The notes below the pieces were generated by a model. It was not told the origin of the DNA, searched no databases, and was given only the letters and a program-made list of their open reading frames with translations. Both the position numbers and the translations under genes were made by a program. Below, piece by piece: positions 36,901-43,881 of a stretch of 52,609 bases of DNA. The stretch comes from CBFIGX01 sp965662265. Its GTDB lineage: Bacteria > Bacteroidota > Bacteroidia > Flavobacteriales > UBA7430. The DNA is taken from contig CBFIGX010000011.1 of NCBI GenBank assembly GCA_965662265.1, positions 1-52,609 on the forward strand, written 5' to 3'. How positions within the stretch are numbered: position 1 is the first letter of the stretch; each line of letters starts with the position of its first letter.

Positions 36901-37113
36901 CTACTTCAAGATGGGTCGGTTTTAAGACCTGATAGGTTGGTTTTTGAAAAAGACCATGTCAGCATCATTGACTATAAAACTGGTATGCCTAAAGAGAAGC
37001 ACCACTGGCAACTTCAAAATTATCAAGCACATATAGAAACTATGGGTTACAAAATAAAAGAAGCCGTACTTATCTACATTAACAAAGATTCTGTGAAATT
37101 AATACGCGCATAA
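33913..37113 (+). CDS. UvrD-type helicase/nuclease, AddA-like (RexA-like)
   Basis: A 1066-residue superfamily 1 helicase with a C-terminal nuclease, resembling the AddA/RexA subunit of a double-strand-break repair complex. Motifs in order: Walker A SASAGSGKTF at 26-35, helicase motif II YFIDEFQDTS near 412, motif III VGDPKQAIYRWRGG, motif V IQVMTIHKSKGLEFPVV, motif VI MLYVALTRPKERLYIF, and a C-terminal RecB-family nuclease RPDRLV...IDYKTG (PD-(D/E)xK). ATG 33913 is used; ATG 33961 would start nearer the first helicase motif. The next gene, AddB-like, starts 2 bases after its stop. Confidence 0.88.
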   Translation: MQIRHKLSLRMSKLVGMEHIPFKIYSASAGSGKTFTLVKEYLKICLQTQRPNAFSQILAITFTNKAASEMKARIMSTLKAFSNLDSADQTEKDMLALISSECDIDTQEISRRAQQIFVSILHNYSQFSIGTIDKFTHRIIRTFAQDLGLPNNFEVEMEHELLLKKAVDILISRTGENEKLTKVFVSFIKDKTAEDKSWLIENDFYAVAKELLKESGQKHCDSLKSLSLDDFFELKKELHKYISEFDNELVKIGQSFELSCANKQLEASWFKGGARSGITKYFEYLKNKNWEKYIPSPTNSSNFEHENWYSGTAPNSSHEDIDSIQNEFLPAYHRALNLLKDYPKYIQFKLIEKNFYAMTVLHEISKEMEQIKLQNNIIPIGEFNKKIAQVLQGEEGNFIYERLGERYANYFIDEFQDTSQLQWNNLLPLIENAIADSLKPGTAMLVGDPKQAIYRWRGGEVDQFIALQDKAKNSCLQTSYRMQSMQLENNYRSGAEIVNFNNKLFSSISHLIENVSYSQLFNKLNAKANKKTGGYVSLEFIPHDINHDQIQLQKCLDCISELIDDGYNYGDICILTRTKADGADIVKMVSDENIPVISSESLLLEQSPEVRFLLNFLKFLNQPHHPRYRFKIIAYLYEVELCPWTLETLHLKLQYLCKCTTKEFNKFLKNIIDDFDMQRWRSFSLVELCHTIIKTVNLEKRARVYMQFFLDELLIFSNKQSQDLHGFITYWEERAHKLSVAIPEGINAIQVMTIHKSKGLEFPVVIFPFANWNASSEPHPKAWVNTVYPELNNLSTSLIPINKNLERASESLQNIYKEHKSKVLLDNLNMLYVALTRPKERLYIFSSPKNKTKNLSRYFDIFLRSEDLWEDSKSSYEFGSKTKRQAKRKHNNKYISLAVPIKNLNKILKVSRQAPKFWDIENPEKGMALGKKVHQVLSYISTKDDIDTALKKALQTGYILQEDVKEIRHLLVTLINKSDAKKYFTHGLKVKNEEDILLQDGSVLRPDRLVFEKDHVSIIDYKTGMPKEKHHWQLQNYQAHIETMGYKIKEAVLIYINKDSVKLIRA

Positions 37114-37115
37114 TT

Positions 37116-39941
37116 ATGGAGACATTTATCGATAAAGTAGCCCGTGAAATATTCTTGACCAAACAAACTAATCTAGAGCAGTTAATCATTATTATGCCAA
37201 GCAAAAGAGCGGGAACTTTTTTTAAACGTGCGCTTGCCAAGCACTACCAAAAACCCGTTTGGCTTCCAAAAATATATTCTATTGAAGAATGGTTAGAAGT
37301 CCTTTCGGGCTATACTATTGTAGATCGGACACAACTGTTATTTGAGTTATACCTCTCATATCAAGACGTGTTCCCGAAAGCCGAACAAGATAGCTTTGAG
37401 GCCTTCTTGAAGTGGGCACCTACCCTACTTACAGATTATAATGATGTAGATGCTTACCTAGACAATCCAGAGTATTTATTTAACTATGTAAACGAAGCTA
37501 AAAAAGTTGAAACTTGGAGTCCTACAGGGGGAGAGCCTAGTGATTTGGTCGAAAATTATCTTCGTTTTTGGGGGCGAATTGGCGATTTATTTATCGATTT
37601 TAAATCTCGCCTAGCTGCTCAAAATATTGCCTTTCAAGGCATGGCGTATCGAAGAGCTTCTGATACCATCGAGCAATGGATATTAGAAAATAACCCCAAC
37701 AAAAATAGTATCTACTACCTCGGCTTTAATGCTATGAACCCAAGTGAGGAATATATTATGCGGAAACTAATGCAGGAAAATCTTGCGGTGGTATACTGGG
37801 ATGCAGACAGTTATTATGTTAGAGATGAGAAACAAGAAGCAGGAAACTACCTTCGCAAGCATAAAAAATGGCCTGAATTTGATCAAAAACCTTTTAACTG
37901 GATCGAATCTCATTTGCAAAATGAAAAGGAAATTAAAGTGGTGGGAGTGCCGAAATCAATTGCGCAAGCTCAGTTGGCTGGCTCTATAATCAACAAACAT
38001 ATAAAGAGCAACAAAGAACCTGAAGGTTTAGCGCTAGTATTGGCTGACGAAAGCCTCCTACTACCATGTTTAGAATTTCTGCCAGAGTCACTAAATAAGG
38101 TGAATATTACTATGGGAAATTCGCTCAAAAACCTACACATATACTCTTTTTTTGATGCTTATTTTCAGCTTCATTTAAACAGAGAAAAGTTTAGCGGCTC
38201 AAAGGCAAAATTTTACTATAAAGATTTATTTAAGATATGGCAGCAACCTGTTATACAAAATGCTATAAACGCCATTGCTATTGATGGGCTTAAATCTAAA
38301 CTTCAAGAGCAAAATCATTCTTTCCCTACTCAAGAATTAATTTTATCTCATTGTGATGAGTCCTTTAAGCCATGGATGGAAGCCCTGCTTGATTATAACG
38401 CCTCGGATCCTATGTCTTTTATTGAGAGAGCCTTAATTCTTATCGACTTGATTAAAAATAATTTGATTGATCAAGGCCGTGCAGGATCTCTGGACTTAGA
38501 ACAATTGTTTGCCTTTTCTAAACTCTTTCATCAAATCAAAAATTTGCACGATAAATATGGTTTTATCACAGAGCTAAAAACACTATATCATCTTTTCCAA
38601 CAGTGCTCTAAACTTGAAAGCCTTTCCTTTGTTGGTGAGCCTTTGTCTGGCCTACAATTGATGGGAATGTTAGAAACACGAACGCTCGATTTTGAACATA
38701 TCATCTTGCTTTCTGCTAACGAAGGCTTCCTTCCTGAAGGAAAGAGTGATAATTCTTTTATCCCTTTTGATATACGTAAAGAGTTAGGTTTGGCAACTTA
38801 CCTTGATAAAGACAGTATTTTTGCTTATCACTTTTATCGACTTTTACAACGCTGTAAGTCGATGACAATTATTTACAACACGGAAAATGATGCCTTAGGT
38901 GCTGGAGAAAAAAGTCGATTTATCAGTCAACTGGAAAACGAGTTTGCCCTAAAGTTTCCTAATCAAGTGAAGTACAGTGAAGTGATATTGTCTCATAATC
39001 TACAGCCTATTGTTAAAAAAGAACTGTCTATACCTAAAGACAAAGACGTTATGCAAAGGCTAAAAGAAATAGCCCAGGGGAAGGGCTTTTCTCCATCGTC
39101 ACTTAATAGCTATAAGTCCTGTCCTCTTCAATTTTATTATGAAAAAATACTGAAAATAAAGGACCCTGAGGAGCTTGAAGAAACGATTGAAGCAAACACT
39201 CTTGGAACTGTGGTTCATAGAGGCTTAGAAGAATTATACACAAAGCACTTAAACCAGCCTATTACAGCATCTGATATTAAAAAAATGATGCATATGATTC
39301 CTTCAACATTAAAGTTAGGCTTTGCCGAAGAATTTAAAAAAGGCGTCTTTGACAAGGGCAAAAATCTTCTGGTATATACCATTGCGGAACAATTTTTAAC
39401 TTCATTTTTAAATGAAGAAACAAAAAGCCTTGCTAAAGGGACTGACATTGTTATTAAAGGACTTGAAGAAGATTTAAAAGGACGTGTTACTATAGATGGT
39501 ATAGACTTCGACATTAAACTAAACGGAAATGCAGACCGAATAGACACAATGAATGGGACGCTTAGAATCATTGATTACAAAACTGGCCTTGTACAAAAAT
39601 CAGAGTTACTAGCAAACGACTTTAAAAACTTTGTAAGAGATAAAAAGTTCTATAAAGGCTTTCAACTGTATCTCTACGCTTATCTGTATCAACAAATGAA
39701 TCCCGAACTAACAACGATAAATGCGGGAATAATAAGTTTTAGAGCGCTCAAAAAAGGATTCCTGGCGGCAGGGTTTACAAATGAAAACCAGAACACCGAA
39801 CAACTGAACAGCGCCTTACTTATTAACTTTGAGACAGAATTAAAAAATTTACTTCAAGAACTATTCGATGAAAGTTTAGATTTTCATCACAGAAACAGAA
39901 CAGAGCCTTGTAGATTCTGTGACCCAGAAGCATTTAGATAA
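37116..39941 (+). CDS. PD-(D/E)xK nuclease / inactivated helicase, AddB-like (RexB-like)
   Basis: A 941-residue partner of the preceding helicase. The N-terminal half has the IIMPSKRAGTFFKR start typical of AddB/RexB, the helicase-like LSANEGFLPEGK region near 533, and no usable Walker A. The C-terminal nuclease shows SSLNSYKSCPLQFYYE, GNADRIDTM, IIDYKTG and QLYLYAYLYQ. AddB relatives carry a four-Cys Fe-S cluster; here the first Cys (KSCPL) and two C-terminal cysteines (CRFC) are present but the protein ends seven residues later without the fourth. Together with the AddA-like gene it probably forms a break-resecting complex. Confidence 0.85.
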   Translation: METFIDKVAREIFLTKQTNLEQLIIIMPSKRAGTFFKRALAKHYQKPVWLPKIYSIEEWLEVLSGYTIVDRTQLLFELYLSYQDVFPKAEQDSFEAFLKWAPTLLTDYNDVDAYLDNPEYLFNYVNEAKKVETWSPTGGEPSDLVENYLRFWGRIGDLFIDFKSRLAAQNIAFQGMAYRRASDTIEQWILENNPNKNSIYYLGFNAMNPSEEYIMRKLMQENLAVVYWDADSYYVRDEKQEAGNYLRKHKKWPEFDQKPFNWIESHLQNEKEIKVVGVPKSIAQAQLAGSIINKHIKSNKEPEGLALVLADESLLLPCLEFLPESLNKVNITMGNSLKNLHIYSFFDAYFQLHLNREKFSGSKAKFYYKDLFKIWQQPVIQNAINAIAIDGLKSKLQEQNHSFPTQELILSHCDESFKPWMEALLDYNASDPMSFIERALILIDLIKNNLIDQGRAGSLDLEQLFAFSKLFHQIKNLHDKYGFITELKTLYHLFQQCSKLESLSFVGEPLSGLQLMGMLETRTLDFEHIILLSANEGFLPEGKSDNSFIPFDIRKELGLATYLDKDSIFAYHFYRLLQRCKSMTIIYNTENDALGAGEKSRFISQLENEFALKFPNQVKYSEVILSHNLQPIVKKELSIPKDKDVMQRLKEIAQGKGFSPSSLNSYKSCPLQFYYEKILKIKDPEELEETIEANTLGTVVHRGLEELYTKHLNQPITASDIKKMMHMIPSTLKLGFAEEFKKGVFDKGKNLLVYTIAEQFLTSFLNEETKSLAKGTDIVIKGLEEDLKGRVTIDGIDFDIKLNGNADRIDTMNGTLRIIDYKTGLVQKSELLANDFKNFVRDKKFYKGFQLYLYAYLYQQMNPELTTINAGIISFRALKKGFLAAGFTNENQNTEQLNSALLINFETELKNLLQELFDESLDFHHRNRTEPCRFCDPEAFR

Positions 39942-39968
39942 AATATTGGCTCCGGCTAAGCCTATTAC

Positions 39969-39999
39969 TTGTTTATATATCTATTTTTTCCTATATTGA
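39969..39999 (+). promoter_or_regulatory. Possible promoter of the small ORF at 40021
   Basis: TTG (39969-39971), a 20-bp spacer and TATATTGA (39992-39999), one base off TAnnTTTG, lie 21 bases before the ATG at 40021. The fit is good but a match of this quality can arise by chance in AT-rich DNA. Confidence 0.3.
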
Positions 40000-40020
40000 T
40001 TGGTGTATAAAGAAATAGCT

Positions 40021-40191
40021 ATGAAAGATTTAATTAATGCGAGCATCCTCCTTGCACAACGAAAAGGAAAAATAGGTAGAATAGATTTAATCATTAGGTA
40101 CCTTAGAATAAAACATCAGATAAACATAAATCCTACAGCATTGATAAGGAGAATTTTACATGTCAAACTGCATAAGCCATATGGCACATAA
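40021..40191 (+). CDS. Small basic protein of unknown function
   Basis: A 56-residue reading frame not recognisable as any known family. It is Lys/Arg/Ile/Leu-rich and mostly helical in appearance (LINASILLAQRKGKIG, LIIRYLRIKHQ, TALIRRILHVKLHK), with a strong net positive charge, so nucleic-acid or membrane binding is conceivable. A promoter-like sequence precedes it and the 18-bp perfect hairpin starts directly after its stop. Its 3' end overlaps, on the other strand, the readthrough end of the esterase pseudogene. The layout fits a real gene but sequence alone cannot prove it is translated. Confidence 0.35.
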   Translation: MKDLINASILLAQRKGKIGRIDLIIRYLRIKHQININPTALIRRILHVKLHKPYGT

Positions 40192-41384
40192 ACGAACAAA
40201 AAAGAGGCTCTAAGCCTCTTTTTTGTTCGTCCTAAAACACGATTTTTAGCGTAGGCTTCAATAAAATAAATGCCTTGTGGCAGTTTCTCAATATTTAGCT
40301 CATTTGTCATGTTATAGTCATCCAACAGAATTTGTCCATTTATATGAGTTAACACGAGTCGTTCTATGGATTCTATACATTTTAGCCGAATAAAGGATGA
40401 CGATGGGTTCGGAAATAATTCAATCCCTCGCGTTATTGTAAGCTCATCAACGTCCAGGTAACAATCTAAATCTTGATATAAATTATCACTCACATGATTG
40501 ATCATATTTTCCTCTGAAGCACCTCCAAATTCCCATGGCACATGCCCTGAGCCTTGAAAAGTGAGGTGTTTTAGCTTTTCATAGCCCACCAAAGCAGCAT
40601 GTTCTGAAATGGCTCCACCGCCACAGAGTTCAGGAAGTGCTGGATTCGATAAAGGATAGCCGCAGTCAAAAGGAACCGTCGTATCTAAATTACCGTGGCA
40701 GCTTATCAATAGTTTATTAAAATCATTCACGTCCAAAAAGTTTAAATTGGCTAATGCACCTGCTAAACTAATGGCTCCTTTTACATGACTAGAATAGCCT
40801 TGATTCCCACTATCCCCTTCAATACCTCCATTATCTTCTAAGGCTGTTAAAAGGCCTAGGTCGCTAATGTCAGATTCTTGCATAAAAGCAGCGTGTAATG
40901 CAATTACTCCACCTGCAGAATTACCACCAAAGTAAATCTGCTCGTCATCAATACCAAAAGGGTATCCTTCATAAATTGTTTTTCTGAATTAGCGTACCGC
41001 GGCTCTACCATCACCAAGGGCTCTTGCTACGCCGTTTAGAGCTGTAGATGGTAATGCTAATTCCCAGAATTGCATTAAACGGTAAGAAATTGATGCCACA
41101 ACATAACCTCTTTTAGCAAAGGCATTTCCTAAAGATACCATGCTCGGATTAGTCCTGGTTCCGGCAACAAAAGTCCCTCCATGGGCCATAATCAATAAAG
41201 GCCTTCTGGTTTCTATATCACCAATAGGTTGGTAAACATCGAGTTTAAGATTATATACGTCAGAATAGGTGTGAGTTTATACATATACCTCAGAAAATAG
41301 TTCTTCTGCGTAACGTCCTTCACATTGAGAATGGACTGAGTAGCTTGTGGCAAAAATAAAAATACTTAGTATAAATTGTTTCAT
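40116..41384 (-). pseudogene. Secreted carboxylesterase/alpha-beta hydrolase with T9SS domain, broken by two in-frame TAA codons
   Basis: One continuous frame of 423 codons reads from ATG 41384 to a stop at 40116-40118, interrupted by TAA at codon 36 (41279-41277) and codon 132 (40991-40989). Translated through, it gives a signal peptide (ATSYSVHSQ), the oxyanion loop MAHGGTFVAGT, the nucleophile motif GGNSAGG, the Asp region CHGNLDTTVPFDCG, the His in GSGHVPWE, and a T9SS sorting domain starting IELFPNPSSS. All catalytic residues are kept and no frameshift is needed before the sorting domain. The normal stop also seems lost, because the frame runs through the terminator hairpin. A recently inactivated gene is the likeliest reading; sequencing error is a lesser possibility. 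Confidence 0.8.
40192..40230. terminator. Perfect 18-bp inverted repeat, bidirectional terminator
   Basis: The arms at 40192-40209 and 40213-40230 are exact reverse complements with a 3-base loop (CTA). Each carries a six-base A or T run followed by a GC-rich core (GAGGCT), so it can end transcription in both directions: the small ORF at 40021 from the left and the esterase pseudogene from the right. Confidence 0.85.
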
Positions 41385-41406
41385 GTGTCTTTTGATATGT
41401 TCATAA

Positions 41407-41414
41407 CAAATATA
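41407..41414 (-). promoter_or_regulatory. -7 element of the esterase pseudogene
   Basis: TATATTTG on the minus strand is a perfect -7 match, 22 bases before the ATG at 41384; no clear -33 TTG. It suggests the broken gene may still be transcribed. Confidence 0.3.
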
Positions 41415-41564
41415 TAGTTTTGACCTAAGGTATCATTGATAAAAAATAAGCTTAAGATTGTAAGAGTTCCATTATTTCTTATGAGAGAAATACCACCTCT
41501 AAACTTTTTGATATAGGTGACTTAAAAAAATAAATTATATTCGCATCAAATTTAAAAACATCCT

Positions 41565-42296
41565 ATGAAAAAGAACTTTTTACTTTTAGCTTGCCTGCTG
41601 TTAAGCCTGAACATACAAGCACAATCTTCCTATAAATTTGATGCGGATGAATTCCCGGGAGAAATCATCTTAAAAAAAGGCAATCGAGTTGGTTATGTAG
41701 ATATGAAAGGCTCCGACATGAGCCCGTGGAAAAACCAAAATAGTGTTCGATTCTTTACAGAAGAAGCTATTGCTGATGGAAAACTTAAAAGAAAAGAAAA
41801 AGAAAAGTTAAAGCCAAAAGATGCAAAAGGTTATATCGCAGATGGGCGCTATTTTGAGTCGATGAAAATTTCTGCGGCAAAACTAAATATTGGTGTTGGC
41901 ATGGCTTCGTACAAATTTGTGGAACGTATGGTTGACGGGCATGTCAAAATGTATAAATTTTACGAATCTCCAGATCCTACGGCAGTTCATGTAGGTGAAG
42001 AGGCTATTGCAGCAGCAAAAGTAGAGTTAGAGCGCATGAGAAACAATCCTATGCTGGTTATTAAAAAAGGCGATGAGAAGCTGGTATTGCTTAGAAAAGT
42101 AAATATTGGTGAATTATTAGCTGACTGCGACGAGGTTCAGCAAAAATATTTAAGTGGTGGGTATGGTGTCGAACCTTTTAATCAGGACGCAGAGACTAAA
42201 TTAGGAAAATTCATCTCCAAAAATGCGAACGCAGAACAAATGGAAGCTATTCTTCCTGAAATATTAAAGGACTATAATAAATGTATGTCTAAATAA
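41565..42296 (+). CDS. Secreted protein of unknown function
   Basis: A 243-residue protein with a clear signal peptide (residues 1-19, ending NIQAQ) and no membrane segment after it. The mature part is charged and Lys-rich; it begins SSYKFDADEFPGEIILKKGNRVGYVDMKG and has a helical C-terminus with a single Cys pair (DCDEV, KCMSK). I recognise no family. The stop overlaps the ATG of the next gene by one base, so the two gene products probably work together. A TATATTCG -7-like box lies at 41536-41543. Confidence 0.72.
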   Translation: MKKNFLLLACLLLSLNIQAQSSYKFDADEFPGEIILKKGNRVGYVDMKGSDMSPWKNQNSVRFFTEEAIADGKLKRKEKEKLKPKDAKGYIADGRYFESMKISAAKLNIGVGMASYKFVERMVDGHVKMYKFYESPDPTAVHVGEEAIAAAKVELERMRNNPMLVIKKGDEKLVLLRKVNIGELLADCDEVQQKYLSGGYGVEPFNQDAETKLGKFISKNANAEQMEAILPEILKDYNKCMSK

Positions 42297-43282
42297 TGAT
42301 GTCTCGTTTTCTAATTACAGTTCTTAGCCTTGGGCTTTTTTTGGCTAGCTCGATTCCTGTTTTAGCGCAAAAAGTTAAAAAAGAAGGCCTTGGCTATTTT
42401 AACTACCAACAGCCTAGGGCGTCTAAGGTTCTTGATAGTGCAAAATACTACACCCTTCACATAAGTACCGAAGAAGGTGGTGCCTTCAGAAAGGATATTA
42501 TTCTTGAAGAGATGAAAATTCCTGCATTCAGCAGAATAGAAGATCGGAATAAAGCCGATTTTATGATCTCTATAGAGGAGCTCGCCTTTACCTTTGGTAA
42601 AGAAAAAAAGAAGAATATCAGCGGTGGTAAAGATGGCGCTACTAGTCATTATTACGCAGGCTCGATTGAATACCATTACCTTTTAAAAGTTCTTAATAAC
42701 AACGGTGAGGAAATTTATCGAAAAATCGCTAAGGGCTCCGTGAACACTAGAGGTAGAAGCTCTACTTCACTTACTGACGCGCACAGAAACTATGTGAAGG
42801 ACAAGAATACGTTTAAAGAAAACTGTGCCAAAGAAGCGGCTAAATTTTTTGAAATATCATTTAACGAAGAATTTACTGACGTTGCAAAAACGATTCATCT
42901 AAGAGCCGCCTACATAAAGGCTAAAAAATACAACTATGAAGGTTTTGATAAAGCCTATGCCAATCTTCTTAAATTGTATGAAATTCTTAGTTTAGACAGC
43001 AGCCCTACCACCGAGACAATAAAACTCAAAGAGGCTTGCATTGATTATTGGAAAATTTTTGTACAAGAAGTCGATATGGACAATAAAAAAGCTCGCGTAA
43101 CTCCTGGGGCTGCCGCTGCAGGGCATTACAACATGGGCTTGGTTTACTTTTTTTGTGGAGATTTTGTCTTAGCTACCGAACAATTTGAGCGTGCTCAGAG
43201 CTTTGACAAAACAGTTGTAGCCGGAATTATGAACTGGATTTACATCAGTAAAAACTGTGCAGAACGCTTAAAAAATCAGTAA
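42296..43282 (+). CDS. Secreted TPR-like protein of unknown function
   Basis: A 328-residue exported protein: signal peptide residues 1-24 (FLITVLSLGLFLASS...LAQ). The middle resembles a lipoprotein-like beta domain (ADFMISIEELAFTFG, YHYLLKVLNNNGEEIYRKIAKG) that recalls envelope proteins with a 'computed from parameters' fold. The C-terminal 100 residues are helical and end in a TPR-like repeat (AAGHYNMGLVYFFCGDFVLATEQFERAQSF). No family is recognised. It starts in the stop codon of the upstream gene and ends before the tRNA-Cys terminator. Confidence 0.72.
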   Translation: MMSRFLITVLSLGLFLASSIPVLAQKVKKEGLGYFNYQQPRASKVLDSAKYYTLHISTEEGGAFRKDIILEEMKIPAFSRIEDRNKADFMISIEELAFTFGKEKKKNISGGKDGATSHYYAGSIEYHYLLKVLNNNGEEIYRKIAKGSVNTRGRSSTSLTDAHRNYVKDKNTFKENCAKEAAKFFEISFNEEFTDVAKTIHLRAAYIKAKKYNYEGFDKAYANLLKLYEILSLDSSPTTETIKLKEACIDYWKIFVQEVDMDNKKARVTPGAAAAGHYNMGLVYFFCGDFVLATEQFERAQSFDKTVVAGIMNWIYISKNCAERLKNQ

Positions 43283-43300
43283 TTACATTATTTATAAATA

Positions 43301-43334
43301 AAAAACCCGCAAGCAATGCTTGCGGGTTTTTTTG
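43301..43334. terminator. Bidirectional terminator between the TPR-like gene and tRNA-Cys
   Basis: Fourteen-base arms at 43301-43314 and 43318-43331 are reverse complements with a GC-rich core (CCCGCAAGC/GCTTGCGGG), an A run on the left and a T run on the right (43327-43333). It can stop transcripts from the secreted-protein genes and from tRNA-Cys, whose 3' end lies one or two bases away. Confidence 0.85.
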
Positions 43335-43405
43335 AGGTCGGAACCGGATTCGAACCGGTGTGGACGGTTTTGCAGACCGCTGCCTAGCCTCTCGGCCATC
43401 CGACC
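43335..43405 (-). tRNA. tRNA-Cys(GCA)
   Basis: On the minus strand the 71-base sequence folds as a tRNA: 7-bp acceptor GGTCGGA/TCCGACC, a D arm with CCGAGAGG, anticodon loop CTGCAAA with anticodon GCA, and a T arm with GGTTCGAATCC. The unpaired base 73 is T, as usual for bacterial tRNA-Cys. The 3' CCA is not encoded. Confidence 0.97.
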
Positions 43406-43421
43406 TTTTGTAAAAGGTTAG

Positions 43422-43451
43422 CAAATGTAACAAAATAGATAGCTTCTGCAA
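43422..43451 (-). promoter_or_regulatory. Promoter of tRNA-Cys
   Basis: On the minus strand TTTTG (43453-43449), an exact 19-bp spacer and TACATTTG (43429-43422) give a textbook Bacteroidota promoter, ending 17 bases before the tRNA 5' end. Confidence 0.65.
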
Positions 43452-43507
43452 AACATCGCTATTTATAATTAGAAGAATACTTAAACTCTTGCTCTTATAT
43501 GCTATAG

Positions 43508-43879
43508 TTATGAGGCGATTTCTTCTCTGGTATTGATCATAACAACTGCTACCTGGCGCACATGACCTTGGATTGGAGCATTGTGCTTGGTTAGTTTTAT
43601 TTTTACCTTTACTACCAGAGGAATATCATCCATAATCTGCGTGATAATACGATGACCAACATGTTCAATAAGTTTTGACCTGATGGCCATTTGTTCTTGT
43701 ACAATTCTGCTGATAGTTACATAGTCTACGGTATCTGAAAGTTCATCGCTTTTGGCAGATGCTGTTAAGTCTGCCTCAACCTCTACATCGATAGTAAAAT
43801 CTGTACCTATAACGGCTTCTTCATCCATACATCCGTGGTAGGCAAAACACCGAATACCTTCAACTAAAATATATCCCAT
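43508..43879 (-). CDS. folB: Dihydroneopterin aldolase
   Basis: FolB cleaves dihydroneopterin to 6-hydroxymethyl-dihydropterin in folate synthesis. The 123-residue protein begins with the family pattern VEGIRCFAYHGCMDEEAVIGTDFTIDVEVE, with the catalytic region around Tyr-His-Gly and Glu, and has TVDYVTISRIVQEQM and IEHVGHRIITQI, where the last Glu and His match the active site. The C-terminus is typical (LTKHNAPIQG, the conserved Lys-Pro-x-Ala-Pro strand). Two bases separate it from gltX, so it is co-transcribed as the second gene. Confidence 0.92.
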   Translation of the reverse strand: MGYILVEGIRCFAYHGCMDEEAVIGTDFTIDVEVEADLTASAKSDELSDTVDYVTISRIVQEQMAIRSKLIEHVGHRIITQIMDDIPLVVKVKIKLTKHNAPIQGHVRQVAVVMINTREEIAS

Positions 43880-43881
43880 CG

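Noticed and set aside
43245..43451. 68-residue minus-strand ORF over the tRNA-Cys region
   Set aside because: It overlaps the terminator and the tRNA; the translation simply follows the tRNA sequence.
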